From: Muribaculaceae bacterium | GTDB lineage: Bacteria; Bacteroidota; Bacteroidia; Bacteroidales; Muribaculaceae | Assembly (NCBI GenBank): GCA_009775195.1 | Contig: VSPF01000084.1 | Span: 1 to 13,265 of the forward strand | Reading direction: 5' to 3' | DNA: 13,265 nt | Shown: piece by piece, positions 6,299 through 12,989 of the stretch | How the letters are laid out: each line of letters starts with the position of its first letter | How positions within the stretch are numbered: the first letter of the stretch is position 1 | Translations under genes and position numbers: made by a program | Notes under the pieces: model-generated | Database searches by the model: none | The model's input: only the letters and a program-made list of their open reading frames with translations | What the model was told of the DNA's origin: nothing

Positions 6299-6804
6299 TT
6301 TCTCTTGTGAGATTTAGATATTGTTGAGTTGGTAATATTGTTTTTCTTAGCAGCAGCTTTCTTGGCCCTGGCGCACGCCGAGCAAATGCCGTAGACGGTC
6401 ATGGCGAAGTATGCCGGGGTGAAAGCCGTGAAACGCCTCGAGCGGATTAGCGTCTCGAGCGAGCCGTCGCGCACGTCTTTGATTTTGCCGCAGAGCGAAC
6501 ATACCAGGTGTAGGTGCGACGGGCCGGTACACTCGTAGCGCGTTGCACCGTCGTCGAAGCGTTGCCGCGTCACAAGCCCGCACTCGCCTAATAGTTGCAG
6601 CGTGCTGTAGACCGTGCCTACGGCGACAGGTTTGTTCTCTGATGCCAGACGGGCCATTATGTCGTCGGCTGTGAAATGACCCTCCATGCCCCGGGCGCAG
6701 TCAAGAATCATAAATCGCTCTTGTGTGCGCCTACGATGAGTGCGCTGCAGATACTCGTCGAATATCTGCCGGCTGTCTGGACTTTTATGTTTGTCGGCCG
6801 TCAT
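6295..6804 (-). CDS. Fur-family transcriptional regulator
   Basis: A 169-residue DNA-binding repressor of the Fur/PerR/Zur superfamily. The N-terminal winged helix covers about 20-92 (RTQERFMIL, then HFTADDI at 43-49, VAVGTVYSTLQLL as recognition helix, DDGATRYE). The C-terminal dimerisation/metal domain has HLH (His97, His99), CSLC (Cys102, Cys105) and CSAC (Cys141, Cys144). The two CxxC pairs form the structural zinc site. Between them, at the place where Fur and PerR carry a metal-site histidine (EGHRLEVYG-like), this protein reads TPAYFAMTVYG with no histidine, so the sensory site is altered. The tail, 145-169, is Lys/Ser/Asn-rich. Being first in the fur-purA operon, it may regulate itself. 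Which metal or signal it senses (Fe, Mn/peroxide, Zn) cannot be read from the sequence. Confidence 0.92.
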   Translation of the reverse strand: MTADKHKSPDSRQIFDEYLQRTHRRRTQERFMILDCARGMEGHFTADDIMARLASENKPVAVGTVYSTLQLLGECGLVTRQRFDDGATRYECTGPSHLHLVCSLCGKIKDVRDGSLETLIRSRRFTAFTPAYFAMTVYGICSACARAKKAAAKKNNITNSTISKSHKRK

Positions 6805-6830
6805 CGATATAGCACTTTGGGTATTTGTTG

Positions 6831-6838
6831 CAAAAGTA
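6831..6838 (-). promoter_or_regulatory. Predicted -7 box for fur-purA
   Basis: The minus strand reads TACTTTTG, an exact match to the Bacteroidetes -7 consensus TAnnTTTG. It lies 26 bp upstream of the fur ATG, giving a short leader. No good -33 TTTG at normal spacing was seen; the nearest TTTG is 23 nt away. Confidence 0.55.
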
Positions 6839-6852
6839 CGAATAATTTTTTA

Positions 6853-6883
6853 TTGCACAGCCAAAATTTTGTACCTTTGTGCA
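6853..6883 (+). promoter_or_regulatory. Predicted promoter of prmA operon with overlapping palindromes
   Basis: TTG (6853-6855) and TACCTTTG (6872-6879) match the Bacteroidetes -33/-7 elements, with a somewhat short 16-nt gap. A perfect 10-bp palindrome caaaattttg (6862-6871) lies between them. The arms tgcaca (6854-6859) and tgtgca (6878-6883) bracket the core. This symmetry could be an operator. Initiation near 6886 places prmA's ATG about 13 nt downstream. Confidence 0.65.
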
Positions 6884-6898
6884 TTATTAGACATAACT

Positions 6899-7798
6899 AT
6901 GAGTAAAACCGAGTGCGCCAAGGCGCCTAATATGAATGATTACTACCGGGTGTCGTTTGTCATAAGCCCGGCCAATGTCGATGCCTGCGACTTGCTTGCC
7001 GCATTTTTGGCCGATGCCGGCTATGAGAGTTTCGAGCAAGACGAGGCCGACCCCGGGGCGACTATGACGGCCTATGTCGCAGCGCCGCTCTACGACAGCG
7101 AGGCCACAGATGCAGCTGTTGCAGAGCTTCCATTTGATGTCGAGGTAAAATACAGCAGCGAGTTCGTGCCGGGTCAAGACTGGAACTCCGAATGGGAACG
7201 CCACTATTTCAAGCCTATAATCGTGGGCGGAAAAGTTGCGGTGCACAGCAGTTTCCATACCGATGTGCCCGAGGCTCAATATGATATCGTAATCGACCCC
7301 CGTATGGCTTTCGGCACCGGCCACCATGCTACCACCACGTTAATGATGCAGTTTATCCTCGGGCATGAAATGGCAGGCAAGCGCGTTGTCGACATGGGCA
7401 CCGGTACGGGCATTTTGGCCATATTGTGCAGCATGTGCGGTGCCTCCGAGGTACTGGCCATCGAGATTGACCCTGCGGCTGCAGAAAATGCCGTAGACAA
7501 TGTTGCCCTCAATCTGAAAGGGAAGGCTGATGGCGTTACGGTAGTACTTGGCGATGCTACGAAGCTGCCTGCGGACTTTGGTGCCGACTATCTGCTTGCC
7601 AATATCAACCGCAATATAATTACCGGCGACATAGACCGCTATGCTGCCGCGTTGCGCCCCGGTGCCATGATGGCCGTGAGCGGTTTCTATGTGGCAGACC
7701 GCCCTGTGGTGAAAGCCGCTGCCGAGGCTGCCGGGCTTGAATTCGTCGAGGCGCATGAGCTTGACAACTGGTCGTCGATGGTATTCGTAAAACGTTAA
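6899..7798 (+). CDS. prmA: Ribosomal protein L11 methyltransferase
   Basis: A cytosolic SAM-dependent enzyme that methylates amino groups of ribosomal protein L11. From the ATG at 6899 it has 299 residues. An N-terminal L11-recognition domain (about 15-100) is followed by FGTGHHATT (138-146), the SAM-binding glycine loop VVDMGTGTGIL (163-173) with acidic EID (189-191), and LLANINRNI (232-240), the catalytic-loop motif of PrmA. A second ATG at 6932 (MNDYYRVSF) would give 288 residues, closer to family length, and has AAGG about 10 nt upstream, so the first 11 residues are uncertain. A still longer open frame back to 6740 is excluded because the promoter at 6872-6879 lies inside it. It is first in a three-gene operon, with a 5-bp gap to the next gene. 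Confidence 0.96.
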   Translation: MSKTECAKAPNMNDYYRVSFVISPANVDACDLLAAFLADAGYESFEQDEADPGATMTAYVAAPLYDSEATDAAVAELPFDVEVKYSSEFVPGQDWNSEWERHYFKPIIVGGKVAVHSSFHTDVPEAQYDIVIDPRMAFGTGHHATTTLMMQFILGHEMAGKRVVDMGTGTGILAILCSMCGASEVLAIEIDPAAAENAVDNVALNLKGKADGVTVVLGDATKLPADFGADYLLANINRNIITGDIDRYAAALRPGAMMAVSGFYVADRPVVKAAAEAAGLEFVEAHELDNWSSMVFVKR

Positions 7799-7803
7799 AA
7801 TCG

Positions 7804-8349
7804 ATGAACAGAATATTATTGACCCTCGTGGTGCTGATTATGTCCGCGTCGCTGTGCTTGGGCCGCGACACCACTAATGTGGCACAGCACCCGGCTTTGG
7901 CCTTTGCATGGGGAGCTGATGCCGGTGCCTCGATTGACCAGACGGGCAACGACATGAGCGACATTAATTTCAGTGCCTATTTCGGCATGAAACGCGGATG
8001 GATAAACTTCCTCGGCGTAGGTGCAGGGGCCGACATAGTGACTTCGAATTCGTGTAGGTCATACGACCTTTTCGCGGCCTTCCATACAAACTTTGTCAAT
8101 CGCCCGACGCTCTTCTTCTGGCCCGTCAGGGTCGGCGTGTCGCTCAACTATCTTGAAAATAATCATAATCAGGCCGGGGCGTATGGCAGTACGGGCTTGG
8201 GTATAAACCTTGCCCGTGGCAAGAGCTATTGTTCTTATATCATGGTAGGATACACATTCCGTCAAAGGCGAAATGTGGTCGTAGGCGAAGAAACCCTCGA
8301 ATTTAAGAACCTGCACTACGCAACTGTGAAAATCGGTATTTCGTTCTGA
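7804..8349 (+). CDS. Small predicted outer-membrane beta-barrel protein
   Basis: I do not recognise a named family. The 181-residue product starts with a signal peptide (MNRILLTLVVLIMSASLCLG, cleavage about residue 20). The cysteine at 18 is not in a good lipobox, so it is unlikely to be a lipoprotein. The mature part alternates polar and aromatic residues in short Gly-rich strands (FAWGADAGASI, FSAYFGMKRG, LGVGAGADI, SYIMVGYTF) and ends in YATVKIGISF with a C-terminal Phe, the usual signature for BAM-inserted outer-membrane proteins. About 160 mature residues suggest an 8-stranded barrel. It follows prmA by 5 bp and overlaps the next gene by 1 nt (TGATG), so the three are translated from one message. 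Confidence 0.75.
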   Translation: MNRILLTLVVLIMSASLCLGRDTTNVAQHPALAFAWGADAGASIDQTGNDMSDINFSAYFGMKRGWINFLGVGAGADIVTSNSCRSYDLFAAFHTNFVNRPTLFFWPVRVGVSLNYLENNHNQAGAYGSTGLGINLARGKSYCSYIMVGYTFRQRRNVVVGEETLEFKNLHYATVKIGISF

Positions 8350-9470
8350 TGTCCCGCCTGCATCTCTTTTTTCCTGAAAACGACCTGGCGTTAGCGCACG
8401 GAAAGGCGTCGTATACCCCTCCGCCTGCCGCTGTGAGGCTTCGTCGGGCCGGGGCCACACTGCCGTTGTGGTATGGAAGTCCGGGCGACAGCGTGATTTG
8501 CGACGGCGTAAATGCGGCGTGGTTTAGAGAGGTGTGCGACCGATTCGGGCTTGCCACAAAAATCTTTGCTGATTATCAGGACGGCATGGTGCCAGCCCCG
8601 TGGGGGTGGTCGCTTGCGTCGCGAAAGGTATTCGAGATGCGCGGTGTTCCGGCATCGGTATTGCCTACCGAGGAACAGTTGGGACGAGTGCGGACACTTT
8701 CGCACCGTCGGACTGCCATGCTTGTTGGCGAGGCCCTTGCAGATGCTGTGCCTTTCAGTCTCGCGCCTGTGGCAAGAGAAGTGAATACCATTGACGAAGT
8801 CAGTCAGGCTGCTGACAAGTATGGCGATATCGTGGTCAAACTGCCGTGGTCGTCGTCGGGGCGCGGGGTGATACCGGTCAAGGCTGACGACCTCGACCGC
8901 CAGCGGCAGTCGCTCGAAGGTGCCCTGCGCCGCCAGGGGTCGCTGATGGTGGAGCCGCTATACGACAAGTTGCTTGATTTTGCCGTTCTCTATACCATGG
9001 CTGACGGACGGTGCAATTTCGACGGGCTGTCGGTCTTCGAAACCGCCGGTTTCGGTGCGTACACAGGCAATATACTTGCCCCGACCGAAGAGTTATACGC
9101 CAAAATCTGCACGGCCCTCGGTGGTCGTGAGCAGTTCGATGCCGTGCTCGACTATCTGCCTGATATATTGGCCGGGGTGATTGGTAAAGATTACAGCGGG
9201 CCGCTCGGTGTCGACATGATGGCGGTGCGCGGCAAGGGCTATAGCCTTGTGCCGGTGGTCGAGGTAAACCTGCGTATGACGATGGGCCATGTGTGCCATC
9301 GTTTCTACCGTGACCATGTAGTGCCGGGGAGGAAAGGGCGTTTCACTGTGGCGCAGTCGCAAGGTTCCGGCATAATCGATTGTGAGACACGCGGTGGCCG
9401 CATAATAAAAGGCCGGGTAGATATGGCTCAACCCGGCAGTGATTTTTCGTTTGTGGCAGAGGTGTATTGA
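8349..9470 (+). CDS. Uncharacterised ATP-grasp-like protein
   Basis: A 373-residue cytosolic protein without signal peptide or membrane segment. It shows an ATP-grasp layout: VVKLPWSSSGRGV (162-174) supplies the nucleotide-binding Lys164 and flexible Gly/Ser loop; MVEPLYDK (200-207) fits the adenine-contacting strand with Glu202; GPLGVDMM (284-291, Asp289) and EVNLRMTMG (305-313, Glu305 and Asn307) fit the Mg-binding acidic pair. ATP-grasp enzymes form acyl-phosphate intermediates and ligate a carboxylate to an amine or thiol. The substrates here are unknown. The N-terminus (LHLFFPENDLALAHG, then a tryptophan-rich APWGWS at 83-88) would be the pre-ATP-grasp region. It is translated from the preceding barrel gene by a 1-nt overlap and ends 7 bp from the convergent surE stop, with no terminator between. 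A conserved Bacteroidales family is likely, but I cannot name it. Confidence 0.7.
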   Translation: MSRLHLFFPENDLALAHGKASYTPPPAAVRLRRAGATLPLWYGSPGDSVICDGVNAAWFREVCDRFGLATKIFADYQDGMVPAPWGWSLASRKVFEMRGVPASVLPTEEQLGRVRTLSHRRTAMLVGEALADAVPFSLAPVAREVNTIDEVSQAADKYGDIVVKLPWSSSGRGVIPVKADDLDRQRQSLEGALRRQGSLMVEPLYDKLLDFAVLYTMADGRCNFDGLSVFETAGFGAYTGNILAPTEELYAKICTALGGREQFDAVLDYLPDILAGVIGKDYSGPLGVDMMAVRGKGYSLVPVVEVNLRMTMGHVCHRFYRDHVVPGRKGRFTVAQSQGSGIIDCETRGGRIIKGRVDMAQPGSDFSFVAEVY

Positions 9471-9477
9471 CTCCCGA

Positions 9478-10257
9478 TTATTTATCTGAGTCGAAGCGGT
9501 CGGCGAGTGCCCGCACAGCCTGGCGTGCCGTGTAGTCGCAAGATACCGGCACAACGCTGATATAGCGGCGCTGCAACCAATATTCGTCGGTATCGACTGC
9601 ATCGGGTTCGAAATTGACAAATTTTCCTGTCAGCCAGTAAAATGGCACCCCGATGGGGTCGAGATAGCGTTGGTAGCTGTCGACCCACTTGCCTTTGGCT
9701 GCTCGGCATACACGTATTCCTTCGGGCATTACACGGGCCGGGATGTTGACGTTGAGACATATCCCGTCGGGCAGACCATGCTTGATTACGTTGGCGGCTA
9801 TGGCGGCGACAAAGGCTGTAGACAGGGTGAAATCGGCCTTCATCGAGTGGTGCATGAGCGAAAAACCAACCGACGGTATTCCTTCGATACAACCCTCGAG
9901 CACGGCGCCCATGGTGCCTGAATATGTGACGTTTACACCGGAATTCGAGCCGTGGTTGATACCTGCGAAAACAACGTCGGGCCGTCTCGGCACTATGGTG
10001 TGGAGGGCCAGTTTCACGCAGTCGACAGGTGTGCCGTTTACAGTGAAGAGGCGTATGCCGTCGCTGTCCGACGATAGCTCCTTGATGCGCAGCGGCTGCC
10101 CTACGGTCATGGCCGCCGACTGACCCGAATGCGGGTGTTCGGGAGCGACGATATACACGTCGCCCATCGAGCGTACACATTCGGCCAGATGGTGTATGCC
10201 GGGGGCGTTGATGCTGTCGTCGTTGGTGATAAGTATGAGCGGCCGTGTATTTTCCAT
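9478..10257 (-). CDS. surE: 5'/3'-nucleotidase SurE
   Basis: A metal-dependent survival-protein nucleotidase that removes phosphate from nucleoside monophosphates, sometimes also exopolyphosphatase. It is a 259-residue cytosolic protein. The start ATG at 10257 gives MENTRPLILITNDDS, the canonical N-terminus; an upstream in-frame start at 10341 would add 28 unrelated residues and precede the predicted promoter. Metal and active-site residues are visible: Asn12-Asp13-Asp14, PHSGQSAA (42-49, Ser44), GTPVDCVKLAL (75-85) and GINHGSNSGVNVTYSGTMGA (99-118, Asn101). It lies downstream of dnaA with a 105-bp spacer that holds its own -7 box. It is convergent with the ATP-grasp gene. Confidence 0.97.
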   Translation of the reverse strand: MENTRPLILITNDDSINAPGIHHLAECVRSMGDVYIVAPEHPHSGQSAAMTVGQPLRIKELSSDSDGIRLFTVNGTPVDCVKLALHTIVPRRPDVVFAGINHGSNSGVNVTYSGTMGAVLEGCIEGIPSVGFSLMHHSMKADFTLSTAFVAAIAANVIKHGLPDGICLNVNIPARVMPEGIRVCRAAKGKWVDSYQRYLDPIGVPFYWLTGKFVNFEPDAVDTDEYWLQRRYISVVPVSCDYTARQAVRALADRFDSDK

Positions 10258-10327
10258 AATGTGTTGAATTTGTGAGTTATGCAATCGTAAGTGGCCTGCG
10301 ATTAGGTCGTAGGCTGTATTTATAACG

Positions 10328-10335
10328 CAAAAGTA
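10328..10335 (-). promoter_or_regulatory. Predicted -7 box for surE
   Basis: The minus strand reads TACTTTTG (TAnnTTTG consensus), the same octamer as the fur box, 70 bp upstream of the surE ATG. No clear -33 TTTG at the usual distance was found. Its position within the 105-bp dnaA-surE spacer supports separate transcription of surE. Confidence 0.45.
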
Positions 10336-10362
10336 TGGCAAAATGTTGCAGCGTGCGTGATA

Positions 10363-11751
10363 TTAGCGCGAAGCGATTGCTGCCTCGATGGCATCAATGT
10401 CTGAGGCAAGTTTCTTCTCGGTGACAATCCGGTTTTCGATGGTCTGACAACCGTAAATCACTGTCGCGTGCGAACGGTCGAGTCGTTGGCCTATGGTGGT
10501 AAGTGGCATCTTGACAAGTTTCTTTGCCAGGTACATCACCACCTGGCGTGCATCTGATACCTCGCGGCGGCGGCTCTTGGTAAAGAGTAGGTCGACGCTG
10601 ATATGGTAGTGCGATGCCACAGCGTCGGCAACCATCTCGAAATTGACCTGGTGGCGTTTGATTTTTACGGCGTTAGACACCACGCGCTTCGCTAAGTCGA
10701 GAGAAATGTCGCGGTTGAAGACAGTTGCATGTGCAAGCAGCGACACGACTATGCCCTCGAGTTCGCGAACACTCTGAGTCACGTTTGCAGCTATAAACTC
10801 TGACACGTCTGACGGTAGCAGCAGGCCGTCGCTGTCGGCTTTGAGTTTGAGCACATTGCGCCGCAGGGCTATGTCGGGGCGGTCGAGCTCGACCTGCATT
10901 CCCCACTTGAAGCGGCTTAGCAGTCGTGCCTCGAAGCCTTCCATCTCACTGGGCGCACAGTCGCTCGACATTATTATCTGCCGGTCGTGCTGGTGCAGGT
11001 GGTTGAAGATATGGAAGAAGGTGTTCTGCGTGCCGGGCAGGTTCTGCAAATCCTGTATATCGTCTATAATCAGGGTGTCGATGCTCTGATAGAAGTGGAA
11101 GAAATCGTTGATATTCTTAGCCGCTGCGGCGGTGTACTGGCTTTGGAAGAGACGGGCGGTTACATATAGCACGCGGGCCTTGGGGTTACGCTCCTTGATG
11201 CGTATGCCGATAGCCTGTATGAGGTGTGTCTTGCCAACACCCGAAGGGCCGAAGACAAACAAGGGGTTGAAGGTCTTGAGCGAGGGATTGTTGGCGATGG
11301 CTTCGCCGATTGAGCGTGCGATTTTGTTGCTGTCGCTCTCGCAATAGTTTTCGAAAGTATAGCGAGGGTTGAGCTGGGGGTCGAAGTCGCTCTTGCTGAC
11401 GGGGGCAAAGGGGTTCGCTGCCGGGGCTTTGCTCTGGGCCATAATCGAGGGCGACGGTTCGCTTCCTTTCTGGAAGCTCATCGACTGCGGGTCGTCCTTC
11501 TTGAGTGGGTAGAGGAACTCGATATGTACACCGGGGCCATACACTTTTTTGACACCGGCACGTAGCAAGGGCAGGTAGCGCGCCTGGATTTGCTCGATGA
11601 AGAATACAGACGGCACCAACAGCTTGAGCTCCCCGTTTTCATAACTTACCGAAGTCATGTCGCGGAACCAAGTGTCGAATTGCTGGGCGGAAAGATTGTC
11701 GCGGATAAAGTCGCAACAAGCTGCCCAAAGTTCTTGGTGTGTCTGGTTCAT
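10363..11751 (-). CDS. dnaA: Chromosomal replication initiator protein DnaA
   Basis: The AAA+ ATPase that binds DnaA boxes, melts oriC and recruits the helicase. At 462 residues it is full length. Domain I (about 1-85) begins ELWAACCDFIRDNLSAQQF with the usual WF/DTWF pattern. A short linker (about 86-125) leads to the AAA+ core with Walker A GPSGVGKT (168-175), Walker B LIIDDIQDL (227-235), sensor-1 MSSD (261-264) and the arginine-finger region LLSRFKWG (277-284). The C-terminal DNA-binding domain carries the family signature LTTIGQRLDRSHATVIYG (417-434), with the box-contacting RSHAT at 426-430. dnaN, recF and gyrB are absent from this window. No clusters of DnaA boxes flank the gene. Confidence 0.98.
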   Translation of the reverse strand: MNQTHQELWAACCDFIRDNLSAQQFDTWFRDMTSVSYENGELKLLVPSVFFIEQIQARYLPLLRAGVKKVYGPGVHIEFLYPLKKDDPQSMSFQKGSEPSPSIMAQSKAPAANPFAPVSKSDFDPQLNPRYTFENYCESDSNKIARSIGEAIANNPSLKTFNPLFVFGPSGVGKTHLIQAIGIRIKERNPKARVLYVTARLFQSQYTAAAAKNINDFFHFYQSIDTLIIDDIQDLQNLPGTQNTFFHIFNHLHQHDRQIIMSSDCAPSEMEGFEARLLSRFKWGMQVELDRPDIALRRNVLKLKADSDGLLLPSDVSEFIAANVTQSVRELEGIVVSLLAHATVFNRDISLDLAKRVVSNAVKIKRHQVNFEMVADAVASHYHISVDLLFTKSRRREVSDARQVVMYLAKKLVKMPLTTIGQRLDRSHATVIYGCQTIENRIVTEKKLASDIDAIEAAIASR

Positions 11752-12008
11752 CAGTGTCGATTGATTGATTTTCGATTACAAAATTCCAAATATTTTTTTG
11801 AAAAAACAAACGTTAAAATATTTGCATATTCAAAAACTTGTGCAAGTGTGTTTATGACAGCAAGTTAGCTTGGAATAGTCTCGAATGTGTGGTTGTGTAT
11901 TGTAAATAATTGACTTATAGGGTGCTATAATGGCTTAATATCCATTGCGGAGGTGTCTCTCTCGATGCCGGGAAGGCCTATAGATGTTCTTTAAGACAAG
12001 ATTTTATG
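11752..12008. other. AT-rich spacer upstream of dnaA
   Basis: No gene is seen here. The stretch next to dnaA must hold its promoter. On the minus strand TAACGTTTG (11807-11815) is a near -7 box with one extra base, with a TTTG 16 nt further upstream. I find no TTATCCACA-type DnaA boxes and no tandem repeats, so neither autoregulation nor an origin is supported. The part 11880-12000 is featureless. Confidence 0.35.
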
Positions 12009-12059
12009 AAAAAAACGAGCGCGGTGCTTATTTAAAATTATTTCAAATAAGCACCGCGC
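12009..12059 (-). terminator. Strong intrinsic terminator of the amidase-MCE operon
   Basis: A perfect 15-bp inverted repeat pairs gcgcggtgcttattt (12019-12033) with aaataagcaccgcgc (12045-12059) around an 11-nt loop. On the minus strand the stem is followed by three bases and then seven Ts (complement of 12009-12015). It begins 15 bp beyond the MCE gene's stop codon. In the plus direction there is no T-tract, so termination is directional. Confidence 0.9.
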
Positions 12060-12074
12060 CGCTATGTGTGCGTT

Positions 12075-12977
12075 TTAGAATACTTTAATGCTGATATAGC
12101 GTTTGGGGTTGCGCTTGATGTCGACAAAGAGTGAGTCGAGCGAGGCGACGGTGGAGTTGAGGTTGTCGTAGAGGGCCGGGTCGTTGAGCAGTTTGCCTAC
12201 CGATGAGTCGGGGTTGTTGAGCTGAGCGGTCAACTCGTTGAGGTTGGCAACGGTGGCCTGCAGGTCGTTGACGAGGCTGTCGATAGGGGCTTCGCGCAGA
12301 TGGCCGGTGACGACGGCGAGGTCGCTGGTTATGGTGTCGACATTCTCGGTGATGCTTTTTACATTCCTTGCCACCGGCGTCAGTTGCGCCGTTGCCTGGT
12401 TGAGCTGGCGCAGGGTGGCGTTGAGCTGTGCGGTGATATCGTCGAGGCGGCGTATGCTTGTTACCAGGGCCGGGTCGGCCACGAGGGTATTGAGGCTCGT
12501 GAGCAGGGTGTCGACCTTGGGGACGATGGCATTGACTGCCGGCAGCAGGTTCTCGCTAAGCGCGGCCATCATGCCCGAATTGAGGTGGCCGGGTATGGTG
12601 TCGCCGACATTGTAGAAGCCGTCGGACGGGTTACCGAGCTGTAGCGAAATCGACGCTGTGCCGAGCAGGTCGCTGCCCAGGGTGGCGGTTGAGCCGGCGG
12701 GAAGCTTGAGCGACTTGTCGAGGCTCATCTCAACTGTCACGTGGCCTGGACGGGCGAAATCATACTGTATCTCGCGCACAAGGCCCACCTTGTAGCCGTT
12801 GAGCGTCACAGGCGCCGACACGGCAAGCCCCTCCACGTTATTATAACTTGCGTAATAGTAGTTGGCGGCCTTGAATATGTTGACGCCTTTGAGGAAGTTG
12901 ATTCCGAAATAGAGGATTACAAGGGCGACGATGACCAACAGGCCTATCATTACTTCTTTACGAAAGATTTGTTTCAT
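12075..12977 (-). CDS. MCE/MlaD family lipid-transport protein
   Basis: A single-pass inner-membrane protein of the MCE family, the periplasmic lipid-shuttling part of Mla-type phospholipid transport. In the 300-residue product an N-terminal transmembrane helix lies at about 9-29 (VMIGLLVIVALVILYFGI). A single MCE domain spans about 38-114 (YYYASYNNVEGLAVSAPVTL, GYKVGLVREI, LGSDLLGTASISLQLG). A long helical, coiled-coil-like stretch covers about 140-285 with repeated Asn/Leu-rich heptads (TAQLNATLRQLNQATAQL). The conserved tail SSVGKLLNDPALYDNL and RNPKRYISIKVF closes it, as in Bacteroidetes homologues. The ATG at 12977 is 12 bp after the amidase stop, so the two share a transcript ending at the 12009-12059 terminator. 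MlaE/MlaF permease and ATPase genes are not visible here. Confidence 0.93.
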   Translation of the reverse strand: MKQIFRKEVMIGLLVIVALVILYFGINFLKGVNIFKAANYYYASYNNVEGLAVSAPVTLNGYKVGLVREIQYDFARPGHVTVEMSLDKSLKLPAGSTATLGSDLLGTASISLQLGNPSDGFYNVGDTIPGHLNSGMMAALSENLLPAVNAIVPKVDTLLTSLNTLVADPALVTSIRRLDDITAQLNATLRQLNQATAQLTPVARNVKSITENVDTITSDLAVVTGHLREAPIDSLVNDLQATVANLNELTAQLNNPDSSVGKLLNDPALYDNLNSTVASLDSLFVDIKRNPKRYISIKVF

Positions 12978-12989
12978 TACCGGTATATG

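Noticed and set aside
6740..6898. N-terminal extension of PrmA by 53 residues
   Set aside because: It overlaps the fur coding start and the divergent promoter region. The extra residues resemble nothing in the family, and the -7 box at 6872-6879 lies inside it.
9471..9477. Bidirectional terminator between the ATP-grasp gene and surE
   Set aside because: Only 7 bp separate the convergent stop codons, and I see no hairpin with T-tracts around the junction.
11752..12074. Possible chromosomal origin next to dnaA
   Set aside because: The spacer is AT-rich, but no TTATCCACA-like boxes, 13-mers or tandem repeats are visible, and no dnaN or other typical origin neighbours are present.
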